From Gammaproteobacteria bacterium (GTDB taxonomy: Bacteria; Pseudomonadota; Gammaproteobacteria; Eutrophobiales; Eutrophobiaceae), in contig JAENIZ010000015.1 in the NCBI GenBank assembly GCA_016844485.1, forward strand, positions 1 to 15,117: a DNA stretch of 15,117 nucleotides, read 5' to 3'. This document shows, piece by piece, positions 1 to 8,160 of the stretch. Made by a program: the position numbers and the translations under genes. Numbering within the stretch: the stretch's first letter is position 1; each line of letters opens with the position of its first letter. The notes below the pieces were generated by a model, which made no database searches, was not told the origin of the DNA, and worked only from the letters and a program-made list of their open reading frames with translations.

Positions 1-153
1 AAAAAACTACTACGCAACAGAACAGATATTTTTCCTGAATATAATCAGGATAATTTCGAACATGTATTTTCAGAATATTTTAATACTCTTGGTAAAAAAC
101 AGATACCTGGAACGGAAAGAATAGTGTATCTCATGCAAACACCTCGGGCCTGA
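1..153 (+). CDS. Probable SAM-dependent methyltransferase, C-terminal fragment
   Basis: Frame 1 is open from the first base to a TGA at 151-153, giving 50 residues that end in YLMQTPRA. The start lies outside the window. The visible part resembles the tail of a class I SAM-dependent methyltransferase family common in polysaccharide clusters: an 'FPEY...NFE..F...F' stretch (residues 11-28), then a TERIVYLM strand (39-46) that would be the last beta strand of the Rossmann-like fold. No catalytic or SAM-binding motif falls inside the window, so the call rests on a short tail only. The gene is convergent with the methyltransferase ending at 271. The 117 bases between them hold no clear hairpin with a T tract. 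Reading-frame confidence is fair; functional confidence is modest. Confidence 0.55.
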   Translation, partial: KKLLRNRTDIFPEYNQDNFEHVFSEYFNTLGKKQIPGTERIVYLMQTPRA

Positions 154-270
154 GTAAAAACCGTATCAACAATTCATGCTGTAACTTATGTGGATAATAT
201 CTCCTCGAACTCCTCCTTATACCAAAGCTGTGTACGAGACCCACACGATTGCTGAATTTCCGCAAAGTTA

Positions 271-972
271 TCAAAAGTCTGGAATATCGCTCTTTTTCCA
301 CAATCCCAAACACTTATCCCGATAGCCGTCCATTGGACATTCTTCATCAATCAACCTGATAGGTTCTGGAAAATTAAATGGCGGGATCTGCAGATTTATC
401 GGTCGCCATGCACCTGTCGGAATTTCTTCATTGCTTTCTCTCCCGGTAAATGTTGTTGTAAGCAGATATTCGCAGCGCGAGGACTTTATATTCCTGAGAG
501 CACGTTGAATATGCTGGTATGAAAAGTGAACAAGGCAATCTCTGCAAAAGACTAAATCGACCTTGGGTAACTCATCCTGTAGAAGATCCAGATAAATAAA
601 TCTGCGGCTTGCGCTCCCGTACTTCATTTGATTGTCACTAATCAGTTCGTCCACAATATCGCCACCGATATATTCCACATCCATCTTCACTAACTTCATC
701 CAGTAAAAATCCCCGCAAGGAATGTCAAGCAGCGATTTGATATTTAATTCCTCGAGCAGTTGCGGCAAAACTCCGCGCACAGCGGCTGTCTGTACAAAAT
801 TTGAACCAGGACCGGAAGGTGTATCCATACCCCCCCATTTGTTCTTACGGAATATCTCACTGAATATCAGCTTGGGAGGCTTATCTTTCAATGAGAAATA
901 CTTTACCTGTTTCCAGAGCGGAATAAGAAAAGGTAACCGGGATGCTAAAAAGGTCTTGAGTCGATCAGACAT
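271..972 (-). CDS. Class I SAM-dependent methyltransferase (233 aa)
   Basis: A complete ORF from ATG at 972 to TGA at 271. SAM-binding motif I is LLDIPCGD (residues 81-88), followed by a motif II-like YIGGDIVDEL (101-110) and a CRDCLVHFS strand and loop (143-151). These are typical of a family of roughly 230-residue methyltransferases found beside glycosyltransferases. There is no signal peptide or membrane segment, so it is likely cytoplasmic, modifying a sugar hydroxyl or carboxyl of the nascent glycan; the substrate cannot be read from sequence. It is the last gene of the minus-strand operon, 44 bases after the upstream glycosyltransferase, with a weak GAAAG ribosome-binding site six bases before the start. 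An uninterrupted run of seven G (coding strand; 830-836) encodes Trp46-Gly47-Gly48 and is a possible slippage site. Methyltransferase fold: high confidence. Substrate: unknown. Confidence 0.85.
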   Translation of the reverse strand: MSDRLKTFLASRLPFLIPLWKQVKYFSLKDKPPKLIFSEIFRKNKWGGMDTPSGPGSNFVQTAAVRGVLPQLLEELNIKSLLDIPCGDFYWMKLVKMDVEYIGGDIVDELISDNQMKYGSASRRFIYLDLLQDELPKVDLVFCRDCLVHFSYQHIQRALRNIKSSRCEYLLTTTFTGRESNEEIPTGAWRPINLQIPPFNFPEPIRLIDEECPMDGYRDKCLGLWKKSDIPDF

Positions 973-1016
973 ATCGGCTTTCAGTCAGTGGGTTTGAACC
1001 GGGCTAACTATCAGCC

Positions 1017-2003
1017 TCATGAAAGAACTTCTTCAAACAGTAATTTATACTCGCGCGTCATCCTGTCCAGAGTAAATTTCTGTTCTGCTTTTTGTCTGTT
1101 GTATGCGCCCATTTCCCGCCTCAGGCTGTGCGATCGCGCAAGCAGATTGATCTTCTCCGCGAACATATCAACGTTGCCAATCTCACATAAAAAACCTCCC
1201 TTGTTATCATCTATCAACTCCGGCATTGCGGAACAATTTGTGGCGATTACAGGCAATCCGCAAGCCATCGCCTCGGCAACGGCCAAACCAAATCCTTCTC
1301 TCACGGTCGGGAACAAGAGCATATCCACTTCATTGTAGAGCGATGGCATCGCCTCATGTTTCACTCTTCTTGAAAATACCGTCCGTGTATTCATTCCTTG
1401 CCGCTTACCTGACTTCAATCCGGAGGTATGAATTAATGTTATATTTTTATACAATCTGTCAAGTATCGGCTGAATTAAATCCGCGCCCTTGCGTCTGCTT
1501 CCACCTCCACAATACAGTACTTTAATTTCTTTTTTCTCATCCTCAGTCGTTTTATCGGGAGAAAATTTATTTATATCGATACCATTATAAATAACCCTGA
1601 TTTCACCTTTGTAACCTAACTCTTCCCTGACCAGATGCGCCAGATACTGACTGACACAGGTAACCACACGTGATTTATCAAGTGCGGCCAGAGTAAACCA
1701 TCGCAAGTCTGTGCAGTAATGAATTCTATGCAATAAAGTGACATATTTTTGCATATATTGGTCCAGAACAAATCCATGGAACGTCGATATCAAAGGCTTC
1801 CTGCCCAATCTGGAAAAGATTGCATAATCGACCGGCGCATGAATAATATCCGCTGACTTGTCATTAAAACAGCTGATAACGGGCGGGACTAATGCCCAAT
1901 ACGGATTGTAAGGAATGACTTTATAGTCCTTAATTCCCAGTTCCAGGGACTTGTGCGCGATAAATGCACCGCTCCCTGTGGGCACGGGACTGATGACTTT
2001 CAT
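1017..2003 (-). CDS. GT4 family glycosyltransferase (328 aa)
   Basis: A GT-B fold retaining glycosyltransferase of family 4. The N-terminal acceptor half is short, with STFHGFVLD at 73-81. The linker VIYNGIDINKF (137-147) opens the nucleotide-sugar-binding half. The hallmark E-x7-E motif is EGFGLAVAE (236-244), followed by AMACGLPVIAT (245-255) and a SAMPELI segment (258-264). At 328 residues it is slightly shorter than the usual 350-400, the reduction being in the N-terminal half. The start is fixed by the overlap with the preceding gene: bases 2000-2003 read ATGA on the coding strand, so the upstream stop and this start share bases, implying translational coupling. It would transfer a sugar from a nucleotide donor to the growing polysaccharide at the cytoplasmic membrane. 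Donor and linkage cannot be assigned. Confidence 0.9.
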   Translation of the reverse strand: MKVISPVPTGSGAFIAHKSLELGIKDYKVIPYNPYWALVPPVISCFNDKSADIIHAPVDYAIFSRLGRKPLISTFHGFVLDQYMQKYVTLLHRIHYCTDLRWFTLAALDKSRVVTCVSQYLAHLVREELGYKGEIRVIYNGIDINKFSPDKTTEDEKKEIKVLYCGGGSRRKGADLIQPILDRLYKNITLIHTSGLKSGKRQGMNTRTVFSRRVKHEAMPSLYNEVDMLLFPTVREGFGLAVAEAMACGLPVIATNCSAMPELIDDNKGGFLCEIGNVDMFAEKINLLARSHSLRREMGAYNRQKAEQKFTLDRMTREYKLLFEEVLS

Positions 2004-3208
2004 ACCTTACGACCACAAAGGTCATTAAAAATAGCTGCCAGATTTAATGCCAGATGCTTCCGATTGTAATAAATATCGAATTCGTTCTTTGCTATGGTAT
2101 ATACCGGCAATAAGTTATTTTTCCAGTCCCTGATCATTTCCTGCAGCAGTTCAGCAATTTTTTCGGGTCGGTATTCATTTGTCACTCTGTAGAAGGCGCA
2201 GTAATTTTCAATCACTTTTGCATTATCACCGTCCGGACATACGGCCAGTACTGGTTTACCTGCTCGTAAATATTCGTATGTTTTACCGGCAACGGGTGTG
2301 ATTCTGGACGGACTGTTTTCCTGGTATAACAATAAAACATCAAAACCACCCATCATGTTAACAAGTTCATCATGTGGTATCTGATTTTTGATATCAGCCA
2401 CAGCTGCCAGGCCATATTTTTCCACCAGCGCGGGCAGCGCCGGTGAACTGTCGCCGATAAATGTAAATTTTATCGGCGCCTTTTCATCGTTAAGAATTGC
2501 CAGCGCCTGCATGATTATTTCCGGATTCCTATCTCCCACTCCAAACCTGCCGGCATAAAGGACATTTAAAACATCCTTCGATCCTGTTGGTTTATATGCG
2601 CCAAAATCTTCCTCATCAAAACCGTTTGGTATCACACACATCTTGTCCGCGCTATCTGGATATTTTATCTGATAGGCCTGTAGTGCGGATTCCGAGTTAA
2701 AGATCAGGCTGTCAGATCTTCTAATCACCATTTTTTCCAAAAACGGGAATATCCATTTATAGACGGCTCTCTTTATCAGCCTGCTGCCTTCAATATAGGG
2801 ATCCTGTGCCCAGACATCCCTGAAATCAACAACCAGAGGAATTTTATATCGAAGTTTTAACAACAGTGCTGTCAGTGTTTGCGGATAAGGTGGGCATGAC
2901 ACATATACGATATCGTGCCGGATATTATTCAACATTCGCTTTGCTGCAAAATACAGCATTATTGCCCAGCCATAGGGTACCACATGATATGGTCTCATCC
3001 ATGGTGTGAGCGACCTGATCCGGCAAACATCCGGAAAGTTCTCCGGCCGGTTTCGATGAACTGTTTCCTGTAGCGTCAGTACAGACAGGCGCCAGTCGCA
3101 ACCTGGCAGGTATTTGGCAAATTTCTCCGATCGGATGCTACCCCCTACGCTCGTGCATGGAGGAAAATCATAGGCAATAAATAATACTCTACCTGAGGAC
3201 CTGGCCAT
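2000..3208 (-). CDS. GT4 family glycosyltransferase (402 aa)
   Basis: A GT-B glycosyltransferase. The first strand RVLFIAYDFPP (residues 7-17) is followed by a glycine-rich GGS loop, a DFRDVWAQDP segment (128-137) seen in one GT4 subgroup, the linker VIPNGFDEEDF (192-202), and the donor-binding PVAGKTYEYLRAGKPVLAV region (305-323), where the usual E-x7-E is degenerate (GKTYEYL). I chose ATG at 3208 because it leaves six residues before strand 1 and overlaps the heparinase gene by only 20 bases. An in-frame ATG at 3253 has a better ribosome-binding site (AAGGA five bases upstream) and would add 15 residues with a 65-base overlap; ATG at 3229 is a third option. The end overlaps the next glycosyltransferase by ATGA. 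Enzyme class is firm; start and sugar specificity are not. Confidence 0.88.
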   Translation of the reverse strand: MARSSGRVLFIAYDFPPCTSVGGSIRSEKFAKYLPGCDWRLSVLTLQETVHRNRPENFPDVCRIRSLTPWMRPYHVVPYGWAIMLYFAAKRMLNNIRHDIVYVSCPPYPQTLTALLLKLRYKIPLVVDFRDVWAQDPYIEGSRLIKRAVYKWIFPFLEKMVIRRSDSLIFNSESALQAYQIKYPDSADKMCVIPNGFDEEDFGAYKPTGSKDVLNVLYAGRFGVGDRNPEIIMQALAILNDEKAPIKFTFIGDSSPALPALVEKYGLAAVADIKNQIPHDELVNMMGGFDVLLLYQENSPSRITPVAGKTYEYLRAGKPVLAVCPDGDNAKVIENYCAFYRVTNEYRPEKIAELLQEMIRDWKNNLLPVYTIAKNEFDIYYNRKHLALNLAAIFNDLCGRKV

Positions 3209-5393
3209 ATGAAGGTGAATAATGGACATGGCATGGATATAGATTAATGTCATAGATATCCTTCAGTGCCATATCTCCGTCAATATAATCGGTTATTGTT
3301 ATTTCTTTTTCCGTCAGTGCAATAATTCTGTATACGGACGGACCATAACCCCGGTGCGTACCGATAAAACCCTGCTCACCGAAATACAGTACTCTCGGAT
3401 CAGCATTATTCGATAACCGAAATAACCCAAGTTCCAGTGATTCAGGTTCGATGTCATGCAGCTGCGGCGCAAAATGCGCTGCTACTGAACGATAACGGTT
3501 TCTGGCTTCCGGCACTGGTGTATACAGGTAAGTACCCGGATCAACAATCACGTCCTCTCCGTCGATCGATAACTCAATCGCAAGCTGATCATTATGATCG
3601 TGTCCGCCATTACCGTCCTGTCCATGTTGGCCGCATTTAATTAATAAATATAAATGCTCATTGCGGAACACATAAAAGCCGCCATGTGTAAATCCGTACA
3701 GCCCGAGATAATTTCCAATGGATTTATTCAATGGTATCCGCAACGCCATTTTTTGTGGTGATGATATGCCCTCCATTCGATGCATGTGTTCCTGCCATAT
3801 GCTTTCCGTCCCGATACGCGTAGCAGCCGGCCTGAATTCAGGAATGATGTCCTGCAGGCTTAACTTCGCACCACCGGCAAGAGTACTGCTCAATATAAAA
3901 TCCAGATGATTCCCATACATAACACCTGGTAACCCATCCGCAACAATTCCACTTGCCGCAGCCAGGATATGTTCATGCTTTTGAAATAATTCGTCCCAAT
4001 AGTCATCTTCTTCAGATAGAACCTGGTAGTTCTGCAGATTCCGGTACTTTGCTTTGGCTTCATTTGCCGTTGTCCTTCGATATTCCGGTTGAAATTTGAA
4101 AAACCTGCCACTGTCGTTATCCCCAACCTGCGGTACCTGACCATCATCCTTGGTAATACATCTGACGAATTCGGACATGCCATGCATACGGTAAAGATAG
4201 GTATCGGGAAATGGAAGTTTACCGCTGCCACCTGCAAAGCCGTATTTCTTAACCTGTCGAACCGGAAATTGCCCATATCGATTATTAAGTAATGGGTAAT
4301 AATCCGTTATATCCAGCCGGCCGTCATTATCAAGACGCAACACCAGGGCAGTTGCATAAATTACCATCTCAGCGGACAGCCGATGATAACTTGTCGAAGC
4401 CTCAAAGTTCGATCCGTCTTCATGAAACTGCCTGTGAACCTCATTAATTAACTCATTGACTGAAAACAGTAACCAGGTATCAGTCTCTTTACTGCGTGGT
4501 AAATATGCGGCCACAAATAACAATCCGGCGATATCCGCCAGATAATGATTAGCCCTTACATATGGATTCCATTCCAGGTTATTACTGATATGCCGGCCGT
4601 GTTCATAGACACTCCGTTCAAATATTGCCATGAATTCCTTTTCAAATACATAACCGTTGGCCGCCAGCAAATCATAAGCAACCAGCATATTCGCTATCCT
4701 GATTGCCACATCCATGGTACAGGACCAATTCACGCCCCATTGCGGCGGATTGTTGGCAATAAAATCCAGCGCCTGGTTACGGAACTCACATGCATACTCA
4801 ACTTTCGATGTCAGGACATATGCGAATGCCAAAGAGGGTAAATGCTGCATTCTCGCCAGTTCCCAGGGGACTTTGACATCCACACCGGCAAGATGACCAT
4901 ATTTCACATCCGTGTACCAGGTTTTCTCCGACCACCGGTAACCGGATTTTATATCCCTCTGCCAGTCTATCGGGATGTGATTTTCGTCTACGTTTTTCCA
5001 GATATTCAGTGACTCCCTTGCATTGGCCCGGTTGATCCGTTTCTTGATAAATCCGGCGCTGGATGTCACATCAATATCGAAACCGCCAAGATAAATATGT
5101 CCCTCCAGGCCAGGACACAGCATACCGAATTCATTTTTCAGCCAGCCCGATCCGAGAATATTGAAATAATGGCGGATATGCAGCCGGGCAATTGCCATGA
5201 TGCTTTCCGATTGATAACTAAAAAGATGTGGATCCAGTGGCGAGAAAAAGACCGATAATCCTCGGGGTATATACTTATCGATGTAATAGCTGCAGCGCAG
5301 AAAGAGTCTCAGTTTCAGTACAGTGACCTGGACGATCCTGTTCATTTTATGAACGATTAGCCTGATCATTTTTCTGAGAGGGTTTGACGGCAT
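3189..5393 (-). CDS. Heparinase II/III family protein, alginate-lyase-like (734 aa)
   Basis: A predicted polysaccharide lyase or related protein of the heparinase II/III superfamily: an alpha/alpha-toroid followed by a beta-sandwich. The toroid is roughly residues 150-450, with NHYLADIAGL (282-291) and a HEDGSNFEAS...YH segment (324-337) whose Tyr-His is the expected catalytic neighbourhood. The C-terminal domain carries GGHDHNDQLA (596-605), DPGTYLYT (618-625) and a RYRSVAAH segment (633-640), all characteristic. The family cleaves uronic-acid-containing glycans by beta-elimination. I see no signal peptide at the N-terminus, although a periplasmic lyase would need one. The ATG at 5393 avoids overlap with the upstream glycosyltransferase, which ends at 5407. 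The frame stays open to an ATG at 5555, which would overlap that gene by 149 bases. Its place among three glycosyltransferases suggests it acts on the polymer made here. Confidence 0.9.
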   Translation of the reverse strand: MPSNPLRKMIRLIVHKMNRIVQVTVLKLRLFLRCSYYIDKYIPRGLSVFFSPLDPHLFSYQSESIMAIARLHIRHYFNILGSGWLKNEFGMLCPGLEGHIYLGGFDIDVTSSAGFIKKRINRANARESLNIWKNVDENHIPIDWQRDIKSGYRWSEKTWYTDVKYGHLAGVDVKVPWELARMQHLPSLAFAYVLTSKVEYACEFRNQALDFIANNPPQWGVNWSCTMDVAIRIANMLVAYDLLAANGYVFEKEFMAIFERSVYEHGRHISNNLEWNPYVRANHYLADIAGLLFVAAYLPRSKETDTWLLFSVNELINEVHRQFHEDGSNFEASTSYHRLSAEMVIYATALVLRLDNDGRLDITDYYPLLNNRYGQFPVRQVKKYGFAGGSGKLPFPDTYLYRMHGMSEFVRCITKDDGQVPQVGDNDSGRFFKFQPEYRRTTANEAKAKYRNLQNYQVLSEEDDYWDELFQKHEHILAAASGIVADGLPGVMYGNHLDFILSSTLAGGAKLSLQDIIPEFRPAATRIGTESIWQEHMHRMEGISSPQKMALRIPLNKSIGNYLGLYGFTHGGFYVFRNEHLYLLIKCGQHGQDGNGGHDHNDQLAIELSIDGEDVIVDPGTYLYTPVPEARNRYRSVAAHFAPQLHDIEPESLELGLFRLSNNADPRVLYFGEQGFIGTHRGYGPSVYRIIALTEKEITITDYIDGDMALKDIYDINLYPCHVHYSPSYGQVLR

Positions 5394-5406
5394 ACCAGTC
5401 ACAATC

Positions 5407-7014
5407 CTAACGACTGTTTCCAGTAACTTCCCTGATTTTTTCAATAATCCTGCCGGTGTGGTGTTTCCATGTATATTTCGCCAAAACTTCAGCTCTGGCA
5501 GCCTTTCCCAGTCGAACGGATAATGCCGGGTCATCAAGCAGAGTTTTGATACCAAGCATCAGACTTTCCGGATCACCGGGTTTAACCAGCCAGGCTGTAT
5601 GATTATGTGAGAGAACTTCAGCAATCTGATCCAGTTCCGATGCAACAACCCCTTTTCCCATCGCCATATATTCAAACAGTTTTGTCGGGGAACCGAAGAA
5701 TGGGGTTCCGTCCGGATTGGGGACATGCGGTGATACCAGCACATCACAAGCCGCCAGATGTGATGGCCCTTCGGCCTGCGGTACCAGTCCCGTTAACAGG
5801 CATATATCCTCAATGCCATTCTCAGCGATTATTTTTCTGACCAGTGGGACCATGTCTCCGTCCCCCACAAGCATAAGCCTGATCCTGTTTCTGAATTCAG
5901 GATAATTACGCACCAGGGCTGCCATGGCTTCAGTCAGGCGTTCCGCACCATGCCATTTCCCGAAGGTACCGATAAAGCCAACTACCTGTTTACCATGCAA
6001 GCCGTACTTTTCCCTGACAGGTTCCCCGCTGATTTCAGGCGAGTAGCTTTCAGGATTAACGCCATTGGGGTTAACGAGTATCTTTGCTTCATCCACGCCG
6101 GCGGAGGTTAATTGGAGCAATAGTGGTTTGCTGACGACAACGATGACATCCGCGGCTTCTGTGTTATATCGTTCGATCCGGATAGCCAGGTCTTCGTACT
6201 TGAGTATTTGCCCCCAATTTCTCGCTATCCATACCTCCGACCCATTATATTCCAGTACGAAAGGCAGTTTGTATCTGGCCGCCAACCTGGCGCCGGTAAA
6301 ATTGTACAGGGAGTAGCGCTGATAAATAAAAGACAACGCAGTTTCATGATCGAGTATTTTACAGGCCTGGGCAAAACACTTTTCGTTGAAATTAAGTTCC
6401 GGCAGTTCCTGAAATCCCCAGTATCTGTTTTCGGGGTTTATGATATGCAATGATATATCATCACGTACTGTCGGAATTCTGTCGGTACTGAGAAACAAAG
6501 GCGGGGCGCAAAAATTATCCAGATTGTTCAATACCCCCGCAATATGTCCTACTGAACCGCCGCACTGTAACCCGGGGACCAGATCGGACCGCAGATAAAC
6601 CGGTGACAGACCCAGATCAACAGATGCCGGTCTGGACTTAACCGGCATTCTTGCAAGTTCGCTGACCAGTTTATTTATTCGGTTCAGTAACGATGAATAT
6701 GCCAGCAGGTCGTACAACTCTCTGCATGCTTTCTTACACAACAACCATAAAGTTATTTTTTCACTACGCCCGTAACGGTCCTTCAGTATCGCCTCGCCAC
6801 TGCTTAACAACCATAACGCCGCCGCGAGAACAAACTGGGATTTTTGCGTTGTCAGATTACTTGAATAATATTCGGTGTATTCATAGCTGAATAACTTTTT
6901 TATAAACACCCCGGACTTTATCCATTCAGCCACTTCATTCGATCGGCGGAATTCAAGATCATTATGCCTTTCATATTCCGGCACGATGTACTTGTAAACA
7001 ATAAGTCTCGCCAC
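5407..7014 (-). CDS. GT4 family glycosyltransferase with N-terminal extension (535 aa)
   Basis: The GT-B core spans about residues 137-535: LGLSPVYLRSDL at 134-145, LEYNGSEVWI (254-263), the linker ILVNPNGVNPESY (312-324), GFIGTFGKWHG (346-356), and the donor-site motif FFGSPTKLFEYMAMGKGVV (439-457). The first 130 residues are not part of the usual GT4 core. They include hydrophobic helices (61-77 and 87-110) that could be membrane-associated or an extra domain. The start is GTG at 7014, the only common start codon in the frame before the stop of wecB. The upstream in-frame stop is the wecB TAG itself, 12 codons away, so the two genes lie in the same frame. The ribosome-binding site is weak, consistent with coupling to wecB. 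It ends 13 bases before the heparinase gene. Likely a membrane-proximal sugar transferase; specificity unknown. Confidence 0.88.
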   Translation of the reverse strand: MARLIVYKYIVPEYERHNDLEFRRSNEVAEWIKSGVFIKKLFSYEYTEYYSSNLTTQKSQFVLAAALWLLSSGEAILKDRYGRSEKITLWLLCKKACRELYDLLAYSSLLNRINKLVSELARMPVKSRPASVDLGLSPVYLRSDLVPGLQCGGSVGHIAGVLNNLDNFCAPPLFLSTDRIPTVRDDISLHIINPENRYWGFQELPELNFNEKCFAQACKILDHETALSFIYQRYSLYNFTGARLAARYKLPFVLEYNGSEVWIARNWGQILKYEDLAIRIERYNTEAADVIVVVSKPLLLQLTSAGVDEAKILVNPNGVNPESYSPEISGEPVREKYGLHGKQVVGFIGTFGKWHGAERLTEAMAALVRNYPEFRNRIRLMLVGDGDMVPLVRKIIAENGIEDICLLTGLVPQAEGPSHLAACDVLVSPHVPNPDGTPFFGSPTKLFEYMAMGKGVVASELDQIAEVLSHNHTAWLVKPGDPESLMLGIKTLLDDPALSVRLGKAARAEVLAKYTWKHHTGRIIEKIREVTGNSR

Positions 7015-7050
7015 TGTCCGCTCAGTAATCTGTATTGACGAAAGATTAAA

Positions 7051-8160
7051 CTACACCAGTTTTCCGATTATATCGACGATTCTCTCGGCGGCACGACCAT
7101 CCCACAATTCCGGGATTCTGCCTCTTATATCGTTACCTTCCAGTATTTTCTCCACTGCTGAAATAATACGGCCGTAATCCGTACCCACGAGCTGGTTCGT
7201 TCCCATAGAGACGGTTACCGGGCGCTCCGTATTCTCCCTGATCGTTAAACAGGGGATACCCAACACTGTTGTTTCCTCCTGCAGGCCGCCAGAATCCGTC
7301 AGTACGACTCTGGCGCCGGACATTACACTCAGGAAATCCAGATAACCCAGAGGCTCAAGCAAAACCAATCCGTTTAGCGATGCCAGTTTCCGGTCCATGC
7401 CATATTTCTGTAACTGTTTTTTTGTCCGCGGGTGCACAGGAAAAATCACAGTTAGCTGGTTTTGAATATACTCAATCGCAGCAACTATCTTCGCCAGGGT
7501 TTCCCTGTCATCGACATTGGACTGGCGATGCAATGTCACCAGGGCATAGCCCCCTTCTTTGATTTTACAGTTAATGATTTTCAGATAATTCAGTTTCACT
7601 GCCTGATCACGATGCTTTAGCAAAGTATCCACCATGACATTACCAACAAAGAATATCTTCTCCATCGGTATTCCTTCGGCAAGCAGATTAGCATCGGCAT
7701 CTTTTGATGTGGTAAACAGGTAATCGGAAATTGCATCCGTGACTATCCGGTTTATCTCCTCTGGCATTAACCTGTCCCTGCTTCGCAAGCCTGCTTCCAC
7801 ATGCGCGATAGGGATGCAAAGTTTGGCCGCGACCAGACTGCATGCCAGGGTTGAATTGACATCACCCACCACCAGAACCAGATCAGGCATGTCCCTGTCG
7901 CAAAGTTTCTCAAATTCGATCATCACTCCGGCCGTCTGAACAGCATGCGAGCCGGAACCAATACCCAGATTTATATCCGGTTCAGGCAATCCCAGGTTGT
8001 CAAAAAAAACCTTTGAAAGCTTTTCATCATAATGTTGGCCGGTATGTATCAAAATTGGAGTTAGCTCAGGACGCAGCTTCATCTGTTCCATTACAGGAGC
8101 AATCTTCATGAAGTTTGGTCGAGCCCCGACCACATTATAGATTTTCAACGTTTTTTTCAT
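7051..8160 (-). CDS. wecB: UDP-N-acetylglucosamine 2-epimerase, non-hydrolysing
   Basis: Reversibly converts UDP-GlcNAc to UDP-ManNAc in the cytoplasm, supplying ManNAc or, after oxidation, ManNAcA for polysaccharide assembly. The 369 residues match the family length. The N-terminal VVGARPNFMKIAPV (10-23) is canonical. Residues corresponding to the E. coli WecB active site are present: Asp100 in GDVNST, Glu122 in HVEAGLR, Glu134 in PEEINR and His211 in LHRQSN. The UDP-binding DSGGLQEE (289-296) and RENTERPVT (308-316) motifs are intact. ATG at 8160 is required by the conserved N-terminus, but no clear ribosome-binding site precedes it. It is the first gene of the minus-strand operon, divergent from wzm across a 385-base spacer. 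No UDP-ManNAc dehydrogenase (wecC) is in this window, so the fate of UDP-ManNAc is not settled here. Confidence 0.95.
   Translation of the reverse strand: MKKTLKIYNVVGARPNFMKIAPVMEQMKLRPELTPILIHTGQHYDEKLSKVFFDNLGLPEPDINLGIGSGSHAVQTAGVMIEFEKLCDRDMPDLVLVVGDVNSTLACSLVAAKLCIPIAHVEAGLRSRDRLMPEEINRIVTDAISDYLFTTSKDADANLLAEGIPMEKIFFVGNVMVDTLLKHRDQAVKLNYLKIINCKIKEGGYALVTLHRQSNVDDRETLAKIVAAIEYIQNQLTVIFPVHPRTKKQLQKYGMDRKLASLNGLVLLEPLGYLDFLSVMSGARVVLTDSGGLQEETTVLGIPCLTIRENTERPVTVSMGTNQLVGTDYGRIISAVEKILEGNDIRGRIPELWDGRAAERIVDIIGKLV

Noticed and set aside
198..215. A strong Shine-Dalgarno-like AAGGAGGAG on the minus strand between the convergent genes
   Set aside because: No ATG, GTG or TTG follows at a sensible distance with an open frame, so it is probably a chance purine run.
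154..270. Possible terminator hairpin (GTGT...ACAC) between convergent genes
   Set aside because: The stem is only about four base pairs with a nine-base loop and no following T tract.
131..313. A 60-codon minus-strand frame downstream of the leftmost methyltransferase
   Set aside because: It starts inside the methyltransferase in another phase, has an arginine-rich, unremarkable sequence and no recognisable family.
3890..4276. A 128-codon frame on the same strand as the heparinase-type gene
   Set aside because: It lies wholly inside a well-supported gene in another phase and shows no domain.
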